Source of the DNA: Phocaeicola plebeius
GTDB lineage: Bacteria > Bacteroidota > Bacteroidia > Bacteroidales > Bacteroidaceae
DNA: 64,000 nucleotides
Direction: 5' to 3'
Assembly: GCF_003437535.1 (NCBI RefSeq)
Contig: NZ_QSQT01000010.1
Location: 61,791 to 125,790, forward strand
The translations under genes were made by a program, and so were the position numbers. Positions 42,743-52,827 of this stretch are shown in pieces; positions within the stretch are counted from its first letter, which is position 1; every line of letters begins with the position of its first letter. The notes beneath the pieces are model-generated. The model saw only the letters and a list, made by a program, of their open reading frames with translations. It had not been told where the DNA came from and made no database searches.

Positions 42743-43321
42743 TTATACCGTGATGAATTTAAGTTCATCAAGTAAAGATCTGTATGTTTTCCAAAATTTG
42801 CTGATATCCTCATTTAGCATGATACCTACATTCTTTATGTGCATAAGATCGTTGAAATAAGCTAAATCAGCTATGGCAGATTTCATAGCATCTACAGATA
42901 ATTTGTATCCACTAACTAACTTTGCTCCTGTTTGCTTTTTAAAGTCCAGGGCGGCAGCTTCATTAGCCAATGTGCGGCATGCACTGAAATGTACAATTTT
43001 ATTGGTGAAGAAGTCACCGGAAATATCAGCCAGTTCACTTAAATCAAGATTTCCATCTTGTCCTTCAAATGATAGACTGTGATTCCATCCATGACATGCG
43101 AAGTAAATAATATCATATTTATTGAATCTACGTTTATCTTTCGTAAAGAAATTCATGTAATAGATTAAATCTTCTTTAGATAAAACAGAACGATGAATAA
43201 AGTTGCAGTCGTGGAAGTTGCTTAAACAGTTTAGAAGGTGTTTAGTTTCAAGGTTAAATTGATTATCTTTTTTCTGACTGTTAAATAACCATTCATTTTC
43301 CAAACAAATAATGTTATGCAT
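42743..43321 (-). CDS. Caspase-like (CHAT-type) His-Cys protein
   Basis: 192 residues. Residues 70-80 (DIIYFACHGWN) give His77 and 108-118 (KIVHFSACRTL) give Cys115, the His-Gly and Cys dyad pattern of clan CD caspase/CHAT proteases. A strand with GAKLVSGYKLSVD follows, as in CHAT domains. No signal peptide, so it acts in the cytoplasm. It starts 4 nt after the EVE-like gene. Both genes are clearly more AT-rich than their neighbours, suggesting transfer. CHAT proteins serve as effectors in several anti-phage systems; this role is inferred. It is shorter than most CHAT proteins. Confidence 0.7.
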   Translation of the reverse strand: MHNIICLENEWLFNSQKKDNQFNLETKHLLNCLSNFHDCNFIHRSVLSKEDLIYYMNFFTKDKRRFNKYDIIYFACHGWNHSLSFEGQDGNLDLSELADISGDFFTNKIVHFSACRTLANEAAALDFKKQTGAKLVSGYKLSVDAMKSAIADLAYFNDLMHIKNVGIMLNEDISKFWKTYRSLLDELKFITV

Positions 43322-43325
43322 GTTT

Positions 43326-43706
43326 TTAAAATTTAGATGTGATATAACTTAGAAGTTCTTCATTATTACAAAGAGGGTGTCGGAGATATCCTTTGAATCC
43401 ATGTGTAAAGAGATGTTTTTCTTGTAGCTCTGTTCCATGATATTCTTCTATGAGTTGAATTCTATATGTTTTGTCATTGGGTGCTTGTTCTATCCAATAA
43501 GAAGAATCTTCACGGTTGCAATTTTGTTTGACGACTTTACCTTTGAAGCGTATACATCGTTCATCAGACATGAAGAAATATATAATATCCCCAATATTAA
43601 AATGAGTTCGGTGCATAGTCCAACTTATGTAACCTAATTCTTTAAATGCTTCGGCATGATGACACCTTTTTCTGTTTGCAAATGCAATCCATGTTTTGTT
43701 TTTCAT
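43326..43706 (-). CDS. EVE/PUA-like domain protein
   Basis: 126 residues, one small domain. The pattern WIAFANRKR at the start, GYISWTM, NIGDIIYFFMSDERCIRFKG and a beta-strand continuation resembles EVE/YTH (PUA-fold) proteins, which read modified bases in DNA or RNA. It lies 4 nt upstream of the caspase-like gene with no other gene in the cassette. The layout of a modified-nucleic-acid sensor plus protease effector is suggestive. The fold call rests on strand pattern and the GD-x-x-Y-F segment only. Confidence 0.55.
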   Translation of the reverse strand: MKNKTWIAFANRKRCHHAEAFKELGYISWTMHRTHFNIGDIIYFFMSDERCIRFKGKVVKQNCNREDSSYWIEQAPNDKTYRIQLIEEYHGTELQEKHLFTHGFKGYLRHPLCNNEELLSYITSKF

Positions 43707-43795
43707 ATTTTATGTGTTAAATATATGACGATACAAATTTATGTGATTTCTAATGAAATAGTATCGTTGTCCTTAAAATATAATTTAATTGTTTG

Positions 43796-44965
43796 TCAAT
43801 GCGTAGCCAGATACCATGAAGTCTGCGAGTAGGAACTTGCCAGGCTGTTTGTGCTGGGTGCGGAGGTGGTAATGCCGGAATATCGTTCTATGGGAAGCGG
43901 ACCACGGGCTGCTGTGAAATATTTCTCGGTGTGTGCCTTGTAGGGAACGACTTGTTCCAGCAAAGTCTCAAACTGGGTCAGCTGCTCTGCATCGTCGCCG
44001 CAAAGGGCACGAACGTAATCGCCGAAATCATAGAAAATTACGGGAGAATAGCCGTCCATACGCTGAATGGAGGCCGTTTGTGAGTCGTCCAGCGAATAGC
44101 GGGAATGAATGTCTTTCATCAGGAGAGCCAGTTCGTCCAGTCGGGAGCAGTCGGTCACCGCAATGGTGCCGTAGGGGTATGTGTAACTGGAATAGAATTG
44201 ATAGAAAGTCTGGCAGATGGCGCTGTAGTCGGGATTCTCGGCCAGCAGGTATTCTCCGATGTGGGAGTAAGGCATACCGTAGACCATGATTTCCGTGGGG
44301 CAGGCTATCAGGTGACGGGTCACGTGGCGCAGGTCGTAGGCCACCTCCAGCGAAGACATGTAGCAGTCGTCAAACAGGATGTATTCCATTTTCAATCCGC
44401 AGTTGGAGAGACTCTCGGCGAGGGTGGTTACCTCCGTCTGGTATTCCGCTGTCAGTCCCCCGAAAAAGCGGGTCAGTGGAGTGTGTGAGTACTCCCAGTG
44501 ATAGCGGGGTTTCGTAGTGGCACGTGCCTTGCTTTGGGCGACGGGCAGCCATCCCATGCCGTGGCAGCCCACAATCAGGGAGTAGGTTTTGGCGGGAGCA
44601 AATGATTCCATGTCGTTCAGAATGCCCGTGAGTCCTTCTTCGGTCGTAAATGCGGGGCGGGTATATTCTTTCAGTATCTGCCGGGTGCAGGTACCGTTGT
44701 TGACCGTGATTTCAAACAATTCTGCTTCCGTGGAACTGGTGGACAGAAAGACGATCACCCGCTCCTTGTCTAGTCCTCTGCGGGAGATGGCGTCTTCCAT
44801 ATCCTCGATATTCTGGTAGAAATAACTCGTCAGGTTGGTGGACCACGGCAGGTACATGAAGAGTGTCCGTTCGCTGTTGGCAGACGGAATTTCTTCTTTC
44901 TGGCAACTCGTCAGGCAGGAGAGTCCGATGACAAGCAATATGGGAAGTAGGTGGATAAGTTTCAT
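43796..44965 (-). CDS. Clostripain-like (C11) cysteine peptidase lipoprotein
   Basis: 389 residues. Lipobox LTSC (Cys21). The clan CD dyad is His135 (GCHGMGW) and Cys201 (FDDCYMSS), the pattern of C11 clostripain-type peptidases, which cut after Arg or Lys. It should be secreted and lipid-anchored. Its ATG overlaps the stop of the XRE regulator gene by 4 nt, so both are co-translated. The last 25 residues are Ser/Thr-rich. Confidence 0.88.
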   Translation of the reverse strand: MKLIHLLPILLVIGLSCLTSCQKEEIPSANSERTLFMYLPWSTNLTSYFYQNIEDMEDAISRRGLDKERVIVFLSTSSTEAELFEITVNNGTCTRQILKEYTRPAFTTEEGLTGILNDMESFAPAKTYSLIVGCHGMGWLPVAQSKARATTKPRYHWEYSHTPLTRFFGGLTAEYQTEVTTLAESLSNCGLKMEYILFDDCYMSSLEVAYDLRHVTRHLIACPTEIMVYGMPYSHIGEYLLAENPDYSAICQTFYQFYSSYTYPYGTIAVTDCSRLDELALLMKDIHSRYSLDDSQTASIQRMDGYSPVIFYDFGDYVRALCGDDAEQLTQFETLLEQVVPYKAHTEKYFTAARGPLPIERYSGITTSAPSTNSLASSYSQTSWYLATH

Positions 44966-45180
44966 GGTTCATCTTCTTTTGAAATGGGGACTGCACCGAC
45001 TTCGTTTCCGAAAAGATTCAATATCTGATTTACTTTATCCAGCCGGAGAGTTTGCTTGCCTTGTTCCAGTTCACGGACAAAACGTAAGCCTACTCCTGAT
45101 TTTTCGGATAGTTCTACTTGCGTCAGATTGTATAGCTTACGCATGTCTTTTACATACTTAGAGAGTGTAGTTTGTTCCAT
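44962..45180 (-). CDS. XRE-family regulator upstream of the C11 peptidase
   Basis: 72 residues, one helix-turn-helix domain (LTQVELSEKSGVGLRFVREL) of the HipB/y4mF type. Such proteins usually precede a HipA-like kinase, but here a C11 peptidase follows with an ATGA overlap. Two palindromic operators (45184-45242) lie just upstream, so it most likely represses its own operon. The link to a secreted peptidase is unusual. Confidence 0.85.
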   Translation of the reverse strand: MEQTTLSKYVKDMRKLYNLTQVELSEKSGVGLRFVRELEQGKQTLRLDKVNQILNLFGNEVGAVPISKEDEP

Positions 45181-45183
45181 GAT

Positions 45184-45242
45184 TATACCCTTTTGGGTGT
45201 AAATATAATGAATTTTTCTTTCATTATACCCTTTAAGGTATA
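45184..45242 (-). promoter_or_regulatory. Twin operator of the XRE regulator
   Basis: TATACCC-TTT-TGGGTGTA (45184-45201, one mismatch) and TATACCCTTTAAGGTATA (45225-45242) are near-perfect dyads whose starts are 41 bp apart, directly before the regulator start at 45180. The dyads fit a HipB-type autorepressor. Confidence 0.8.
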
Positions 45243-45325
45243 AAATTAATCTATCTGCCTAATGCTATATCGAAAAGGTGTACTTTAGTTAGCATAAAAA
45301 ACAGAGAATCGGAAATTGAGGCATG

Positions 45326-45372
45326 AAAAATCCCTGCCGGGCCTTTGTTTTTTATCTTGCTCTGGCAGGGGA
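45326..45372 (-). terminator. Terminator of the leucine-rich-repeat gene
   Basis: On the minus strand CCCTGCC and GGCAGGG pair across about 25 nt and are followed by ATTTTT. It lies 30 bp past the stop of the BspA-like gene. The rest of 45243-45401 is AT-rich with no gene. Confidence 0.6.
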
Positions 45373-45401
45373 AGGATAATTATGCAAAAATCGGGACTCG
45401 T

Positions 45402-47501
45402 TTATTTCCAGTTGCTCGGAATAGATTCATAGTCGGTCAGGTTCGTACAGTTGTTGAACGCGCTGGTGTGACTGGTGATTTCAAGGAATTCATTCGGGTA
45501 ATCCTTGCGTTCATACAAGTGCACTTTTTTTCCGTTTATCAGGGTATAGGGCGATTCGCCGGTGAGCGAACTGCAGCTTTTGAACAAGAGACGGACAGCT
45601 TGCAGGGTGCGCATGGAGTCGAACAGTCCGGTAGGAATGCGTTGCAGACTCTTGCATCCGGCAAAGGCTTCCCACATGGAAATCACCTGTGTGTTGTTTG
45701 CAAACAGCTTTTCCGGAATCTCGCGGAGGGAGGTACATCCCTTGAATATACCATCTAACCTGGTAATCTTGGTCATATTGGCGAACAAGTCTTCCGGGAT
45801 TTCTGTCAATGAGGTGCAATTCGAGAAAAGGCCGTAGGCTTCCATGACGGAGTTGATTTCTGACACACTCTGTATGCCCGGACAGTTGGCAAACAGTCCT
45901 TCGGGCAGACTGGTGAGCGAGCTGCATCCTGAGAAAGCACATTGTATGTATCCTAAACGGGTATTGTTACGGAACAGTCCGGCCGGAATCTCTTTCAGGT
46001 TTTCACATCCGCTGAACACATCGTTCATGACATAGATGTCTTTGTTGCTTGCAAAGAGGTCTTCGGGCAGATAGAGCAATCCTGTGCAGCCGGAGAAGGT
46101 AGCGTTAAAGTTGCGGGCACTGGAATTCTGGGCGAAGAGATTGAGCGGAAGTGAAGTCAGTCCCGTACAGCCTTGGAAGGCTCTGTCGAACGTTTGGGCA
46201 CCGGTTGCCATGGCAAACAGGTCTTCGGGGAGGTTGGTCAGTCCCGTACAGTCTTCAAAGCAGGAGGTGAAGTCCGTGATGGCAGACAGTGCTCCCTTGG
46301 TATCGGCAGCCAGCTGGGTCAGTGCAGTAACATCCTCCAGTCTCAGTGTTTTCAGTTCGGGCGTACCCCATTGTGTGATGCCGATGAGTGAACTCTTGAG
46401 GATTTCTCCTTTGGTCGTGCTGTTGGTTGTCAGAGATTCTACCGTACCTTTGAAGGCTACTTCTACCGTCGATTCGGCACCTTGGGCATAAACGTGTGAC
46501 AAGTCGGCCGAATATACGTATGACTTGTCGAGCACCTCAGTCACCCCGTCGCCCCAGTCGATGACACCTTTCACCCGTCCTTCAAACGGAAGATACACCG
46601 TGCGGTTGTTCAGGTTGTTCAACACATATTCCAGTATCAAGGCATCTTCCTTGCCGCGCATGGCAGTAGTGACGGTGTACAGTGAAACTCCGCACAAGGG
46701 CCCCGGTTCCGTACCGCCTTGCAGGTAGATGTAGTATTTGGTTGCTTCCGTCAGCCCGGAGAAAGTACAGGTAGGCTGGCTTTGAAGGTCGAAGAGGTAT
46801 TCAAAAGGAAGTCCTGAGCCTCCGTTTTTCAAATCCTGAATGACTTCGAACAAGGGGATGCTGTCTGTTGAGATGTAAGTGGAGTAGAGATTGGCGCCGT
46901 TCTGTCCTTCCAGTGTCAGCGTGATTTCATTGATGCCTGCATCTGCCTTGGCCACGCTGATATGGGGAGCAGCTGCCTGTTCGATGGGGATGGTGGCCAG
47001 CAGACTGTCTCTGTCGGTGGCATAAATCAGCAGGTTGTCAGTCTGTTTCTCGCTGGAGTAGTTGGTGTAATACTGCAGGTATTCTTCGCCGTAGAACGAA
47101 TAATCCGGATTTTCCAGGATGAACGAATAGTCCTCCTGCTCGGTCAGTTCACCTTCACTGAATTTCTTGAATTTCTCCAGCACATAGCGCATGCTCATGA
47201 TGTTGGTCTGGCATTTCACCTGTATGCCTTCTCCGTCTCTTACGGCAGGCAATTCGATGCGGGTCGTTTCCAGGTTGAAATAGGGAGTCGCTCCGTCGGT
47301 AGTACCCACTCCGTTCAGATTGCCTGAGCTGCTTCCGTCTCCGTCGTCTTCATCATCATCACCACCTCCTAAAATATCCTCTAATTTTTCGCACGAGGTA
47401 AGGGTGGAGGCTAAAAATACGGGTGTCATGCCCCACACAAAAAGGGCACAGCCTGAAACCAGCAGCGATTTCAGGGCTGTCGTTGCTTTACTTTTGTTCA
47501 T
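45402..47501 (-). CDS. BspA-like leucine-rich-repeat lipoprotein
   Basis: 699 residues. A signal peptide with Cys near 37 (LTSC) and an acidic Gly/Asp/Ser linker (DDDEDDGDGSSSG) are followed by Ig-like beta-sandwich segments to about 360. About eight copies of a repeat (F-x-GC-x-x-L-x-x-IP-x-x-LF-A-x-N) run from about 400 to 650, as in BspA/DUF285 surface proteins. Likely exposed on the cell surface and involved in adhesion or polysaccharide contact. The repeats have 22-27 residues and diverge in sequence. Confidence 0.82.
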   Translation of the reverse strand: MNKSKATTALKSLLVSGCALFVWGMTPVFLASTLTSCEKLEDILGGGDDDEDDGDGSSSGNLNGVGTTDGATPYFNLETTRIELPAVRDGEGIQVKCQTNIMSMRYVLEKFKKFSEGELTEQEDYSFILENPDYSFYGEEYLQYYTNYSSEKQTDNLLIYATDRDSLLATIPIEQAAAPHISVAKADAGINEITLTLEGQNGANLYSTYISTDSIPLFEVIQDLKNGGSGLPFEYLFDLQSQPTCTFSGLTEATKYYIYLQGGTEPGPLCGVSLYTVTTAMRGKEDALILEYVLNNLNNRTVYLPFEGRVKGVIDWGDGVTEVLDKSYVYSADLSHVYAQGAESTVEVAFKGTVESLTTNSTTKGEILKSSLIGITQWGTPELKTLRLEDVTALTQLAADTKGALSAITDFTSCFEDCTGLTNLPEDLFAMATGAQTFDRAFQGCTGLTSLPLNLFAQNSSARNFNATFSGCTGLLYLPEDLFASNKDIYVMNDVFSGCENLKEIPAGLFRNNTRLGYIQCAFSGCSSLTSLPEGLFANCPGIQSVSEINSVMEAYGLFSNCTSLTEIPEDLFANMTKITRLDGIFKGCTSLREIPEKLFANNTQVISMWEAFAGCKSLQRIPTGLFDSMRTLQAVRLLFKSCSSLTGESPYTLINGKKVHLYERKDYPNEFLEITSHTSAFNNCTNLTDYESIPSNWK

Positions 47502-47605
47502 ACTAAAGATAAGAATAATAGGATAATTTACGTTTATACAAAAGTAAGGCTATCTGAGGAGCTGTACATCACCGAAAACCGTGATTTTCAGCGAACCGTG
47601 TGGGG

Positions 47606-48322
47606 CTATACCAGCGAAATGACGTAGCTTTCCAGACTTCGCAGGTCGATGTGCCAGAGTTTTCCGCTCAGCACGTACGGACTGCCCAGGATGACTTTCA
47701 TCGTCTCGCTGGCTTCCACGCAGCCTACTACGCCCGGAGTGACACCCAGCACGGCCTTGGAGGGGTGGGGCATGGCGAGCATTTCTTCTTCGTCGGGGAA
47801 GAGGGTGCGGTAGTCGGGACCGCCCTGGTAGTTGAACACGGAGACTTGCCCGTCGAACTCGCGGATGGCACCGTACACGTACACCTTGTCCAGCCGCACG
47901 CAGGTGTCGTTAATGAGGTAGCGCGTGCGGAAATTGTCGCAGCCGTCCACCACAATGTCGTAGTTGACAATGAGGCATTCGGCATTCTGCGGGGTGAGCC
48001 GTTCGTTCCAGGCTTCCATGCGGATGTCGGAGTTGAGGGCCTGCAGGCGCAGTTTGGCCTGTTCGGCCTTGGAGAGTCCGATTTCAGGTTCGCTGTAGAG
48101 CACCTGCCGCTGGAGGTTGGTCTCGCTCACGGTATCGTCGTCAATCAGTCCGATGGTGCCCACTCCGGCACCGGCCAGGTAGAGGGCAATGGGCGACCCC
48201 AGTCCGCCCACTCCCACGATGAGTACGCGGGCCTGCTTCAGCAGGAGTTGTCCTGTCTCGCCGATTTCGTCGAGCAGAATCTGTCGGTTGTAGCGTGACG
48301 CTTCTTTTTCGGTCAGTTTCAT
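47606..48322 (-). CDS. thiF: ThiF/MoeB-family sulfur-carrier adenylyltransferase
   Basis: 238 residues from ATG 48322 (MKLTEKEASRYNRQI). Nucleotide loop GVGGLGSP (residues about 37-44), RQVLY, and GCDNFRTRYLIN are typical of E1-like enzymes that adenylate the C-terminal Gly-Gly of ThiS. It is the last gene of the thi operon, after a 253-bp gap that holds a 22-bp repeat array. No zinc Cys pairs are seen, unlike MoeB. Confidence 0.85.
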   Translation of the reverse strand: MKLTEKEASRYNRQILLDEIGETGQLLLKQARVLIVGVGGLGSPIALYLAGAGVGTIGLIDDDTVSETNLQRQVLYSEPEIGLSKAEQAKLRLQALNSDIRMEAWNERLTPQNAECLIVNYDIVVDGCDNFRTRYLINDTCVRLDKVYVYGAIREFDGQVSVFNYQGGPDYRTLFPDEEEMLAMPHPSKAVLGVTPGVVGCVEASETMKVILGSPYVLSGKLWHIDLRSLESYVISLV

Positions 48323-48424
48323 AAGGTTAAAAGGGGAATAAAGTGAGTAAAGACAGAAAGGCATCCGAAAGTCGGGATAATGGCCTCAGGATGCCTTCTG
48401 AAGAGGGTTATACTTGTCTTGAAC

Positions 48425-48556
48425 AAACGTCCTTGTGTTTCCATCAAAACGCACTTGTGTTTGAAGTAAAACGTACTTGCGTTTCAGGGAAAACGTAAGG
48501 GCGTTTTTGCAGAAACGCTTCGGGGGTTTCCGATAAACGTAAAGGCGTTTTTCAGA
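48425..48556. repeat. 22-bp dyad array (six units, AAACGY type)
   Basis: Units start at 48425, 48447, 48469, 48491, 48513 and 48535: six perfect 22-bp steps. Each is AAACGY-n4-G(C/T)GTTT followed by a 6-nt variable spacer; unit 5 ends in GGGGTTT and has a TTCG loop. It lies between thiH and thiF, inside the thi operon. It may influence readthrough into thiF. Confidence 0.92.
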
Positions 48557-48575
48557 GAGTGTTCCGGAGGGTTTT

Positions 48576-49727
48576 TCAGCGGGCCGCAGCGGCAGTGGCG
48601 TGCGACTGTGCCACGTGGTCGAACGAAGCATCCCAGTCCTTCCATACCGGTTCGCGTCCCAATGCCTTGAGGGCCTTCTCGATTTCTACGGCTGTACGTT
48701 CGTCGCTTACATGGAACTGCTCCAGTGCCTGCGGGTAGGTGTAATATCCGCCCGGTTCCGTCTTGCTCTCGGCACTCATGGTAGTCACACCCAGTGAAGC
48801 CATGTGGTCGCGGATATTGGCCGGTTCGCGGGTAGAGTAGGAGATGTCCACGTCGTGGTCGAAGATACGCATGGCGAAAGTGACCTGTGCCAGCTCCTTG
48901 TCGCTCATGATGACGTTAGGCTGGAAACCTTCGTTTTCGGCCGGACGCATGCGCGGGAAGTTCACGCTGTATTTCGTCTTCCAGTAATGCTTCTGCAAGT
49001 AGCGCAGGTGGTAAGCCATCATGGTCACGTCCGTACGCCAGTCCTCCAGTCCGATGAGCACGCCCATGCCGATGGAGTGTACGCCGGCCTGCCCCATGCG
49101 GTCGAACCCGTTGACACGCCATTCGAACTTCGACTTCATGCCGCGCGGATGGTACACGTTGTAGCGGGCCTTGTTGTATGTTTCCTGGAAACAGATTACG
49201 CCGTTCAGTCCGTGGTGTACCAGTTCGGCATATTCTTCCGTCTTGAGCGGCATCACCTCGATTTTCAGGTTCGAGAAGTACGGCTTGGCCAGGTTGAGCG
49301 CTTTGGCAATGTAGGGCACACCCGCCTTGGCCGGATTCTCACCCGTCACAATCAGCAGGTTTTCGAACGGGCCGAGCTTCTTGATGGCCTTGTATTCGTT
49401 TTCAATTTCTTCGGGTGTCAGGATGGTGCGCGCCATGGGGTTGCTGATGTGGAAGCCGCAGTACACGCACGAGTTGGTGCACGAGTTTGTGATGTAGAGC
49501 GGGATGAACATCGACATGGTGCGTCCGAAACGCTCTTCGGTATATTTCTTGCTGAGGCGTGCCATGGGTTCAAGGAATTTTTCGGCAGCCGGCGAGATGA
49601 GAGCCATGAAGTCGTCTACGTCGCACCGTGATTTTCCGAGTGCCCGAATCACGTCGGCCTCGGTTTTGGAGTAGATGGCCTTGGTCGTCTCCTCCCAGCT
49701 TATTTTTTCTAATTCGTCACTAAACAT
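48576..49727 (-). CDS. thiH: 2-iminoacetate synthase ThiH
   Basis: 383 residues. Radical SAM motif C-x3-C-x2-C at Cys83, Cys87, Cys90 (CTNSCVYC). It cleaves tyrosine to 2-iminoacetate, the thiazole precursor of anaerobes; the aerobic ThiO is not needed. It lies 51 nt after thiC. The C-terminus is Ala-rich and ends 20 nt from the array. Confidence 0.95.
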   Translation of the reverse strand: MFSDELEKISWEETTKAIYSKTEADVIRALGKSRCDVDDFMALISPAAEKFLEPMARLSKKYTEERFGRTMSMFIPLYITNSCTNSCVYCGFHISNPMARTILTPEEIENEYKAIKKLGPFENLLIVTGENPAKAGVPYIAKALNLAKPYFSNLKIEVMPLKTEEYAELVHHGLNGVICFQETYNKARYNVYHPRGMKSKFEWRVNGFDRMGQAGVHSIGMGVLIGLEDWRTDVTMMAYHLRYLQKHYWKTKYSVNFPRMRPAENEGFQPNVIMSDKELAQVTFAMRIFDHDVDISYSTREPANIRDHMASLGVTTMSAESKTEPGGYYTYPQALEQFHVSDERTAVEIEKALKALGREPVWKDWDASFDHVAQSHATAAAAR

Positions 49728-49778
49728 TTCTATAGTTAATAGTTAAAAATTAAAAGTTAAAGATGCTGGCCTGATGCA

Positions 49779-51515
<1,737 letters not shown>

Positions 51516-51538
51516 CTACCGGTTGAGAAAATCAGGAT

Positions 51539-52315
51539 TTATTCATTCAAGAAAGAAGTGAGGGGAGAGGAGGCAGATGCCACGAGGTTATCGGCCTGAA
51601 TACCCAGTCCGGCTTCGTAGGCGCGGCGTCCGGCAATGACAGCTTCCTTGAAGGCTACGGCCATTTCCACCGGATTTCCAGCTACAGCGATGGCGGTATT
51701 TACCAGGCAGGCAGCGGCACCCATTTCCATGGCTTCAGCCGCATGGCTCGGTGCACCGATACCGGCATCCACTACCACCGGCACGTTGCTCTGCTCGATG
51801 ATGATGCGCAGGAAGTCGCGTGTCTGCAATCCCTTGTTCGTACCGATGGGGGCAGCCAGCGGCATTACGGTAGCCGCTCCGGCTTCTTCCAGACGCTTGC
51901 ACAGGGTCGGGTCGGCCTGGCAGTAAGGCAATACCACGAATCCCAGTTTCACCAGTTCTTCCGTAGCCTTCAGGGTCTCGGTAGAATCCGGCAACAGGTA
52001 GCGCGGGTCGGGATGGATTTCCAGTTTCAGCCAGTTGGTGCCGAAGGCTTCGCGGGCCATCTGTGCGGCGAACACGGCTTCTTCTGCGGTGCGCACGCCC
52101 GAGGTATTCGGGAGCAACTGGATATGGGGGTGGATGATATGTTTCAGCATGTCGTCTTCCTTGTTGTCAAGTTCGATACGTTTCATGGCTACGGTCACCA
52201 TTTCTGTGCCGGAAGCCAGAATGGCTTCTTCCATGAGTTGGTTGGAGTTGAATTTTCCTGTTCCTAAGAATAGGCGGGATTCGAATTCTTTTCCCGCAAT
52301 GATTAGTTTTTCCAT
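51539..52315 (-). CDS. thiG: Thiazole synthase ThiG
   Basis: 258 residues, TIM barrel. Landmarks: [15 protein letters not shown] (Schiff-base region), [32 protein letters not shown] and [13 protein letters not shown]. It makes the thiazole from ThiS thiocarboxylate, 2-iminoacetate and deoxyxylulose phosphate. A 512-bp gap with a structured repeat separates it from thiE. Confidence 0.95.
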   Translation of the reverse strand: MEKLIIAGKEFESRLFLGTGKFNSNQLMEEAILASGTEMVTVAMKRIELDNKEDDMLKHIIHPHIQLLPNTSGVRTAEEAVFAAQMAREAFGTNWLKLEIHPDPRYLLPDSTETLKATEELVKLGFVVLPYCQADPTLCKRLEEAGAATVMPLAAPIGTNKGLQTRDFLRIIIEQSNVPVVVDAGIGAPSHAAEAMEMGAAACLVNTAIAVAGNPVEMAVAFKEAVIAGRRAYEAGLGIQADNLVASASSPLTSFLNE

Positions 52316-52360
52316 TGTTTTATCTATTTTGTTTATTGCTTGCTCTTACTTTTTCTTTTT

Positions 52361-52520
52361 GGCGGCAAAAAGAAAAAGGTAACAAAAAGAAAAACCGCCG
52401 TCTGCAGTTTCGGACCGGCTGCGAAGTTTCGCTCGTCGGAAGCGCAGGAACTCGCTTTGCTCAAACAGCCTGCGCTTCTTTTCGCCGTGCTCTGCTTCTC
52501 CGCTTTTCGATCCGAAACTG
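52361..52520. repeat. Structured intergenic element between thiE and thiG
   Basis: GGCGG...CCGCC (52365-52400) flanks a run of A-rich repeats. Next, a perfect 10-bp inverted repeat CAGTTTCGGA (52405-52414)/TCCGAAACTG (52511-52520) encloses a second perfect pair GAAGCGCAGG (52439-52448)/CCTGCGCTTC (52469-52478). No gene fits the 512-bp gap 52316-52827. A dispersed Bacteroidota intergenic element or structured RNA is likely; a GCGAAATCGCT motif repeats just downstream (near 52560 and 52634). Confidence 0.65.
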
Positions 52521-52827
52521 AGGACGGGATTTTTTGGGGGCTGTCGCTCTTCGCCTTTGGCGAAATCGCTGTGGGGAGTTTTTGCTTCTTTATTCTTTGA
52601 TCCGTTTTTTTTGTTTTGGGGCTTCCTTTGGGGCGAAATCGCTTCGGAGCTTCGTTCTTTTTTGGGTTCCTTTACTCGTTATTCTTTGTGGTAAAGTAGG
52701 AATTTCTTTACCGGCAAAGGTGAGTTGGAGTTTGTGATGAAATCTTGAAAATCAGAGGATTTGAAAAATATGTTTCTTTTGTTCTTCTGTCTAAAAATGA
52801 ACACATCCACAAATTTTTCGTTTCTCG

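Noticed and set aside
45562..46491. Plus-strand frames with repeated segments inside the leucine-rich-repeat gene
   Set aside because: They are the opposite strand of the protein repeats; the repeat period follows the LRR gene frame.
48425..48556. CRISPR array
   Set aside because: The repeat is 22 bp with only 6 bp of variable spacer, arms are short dyads, and no cas gene is near any of the six arrays.
52340..52600. Short frames across the nested inverted repeats
   Set aside because: They arise from repeat composition, change frame across the hairpins and lack a start context.
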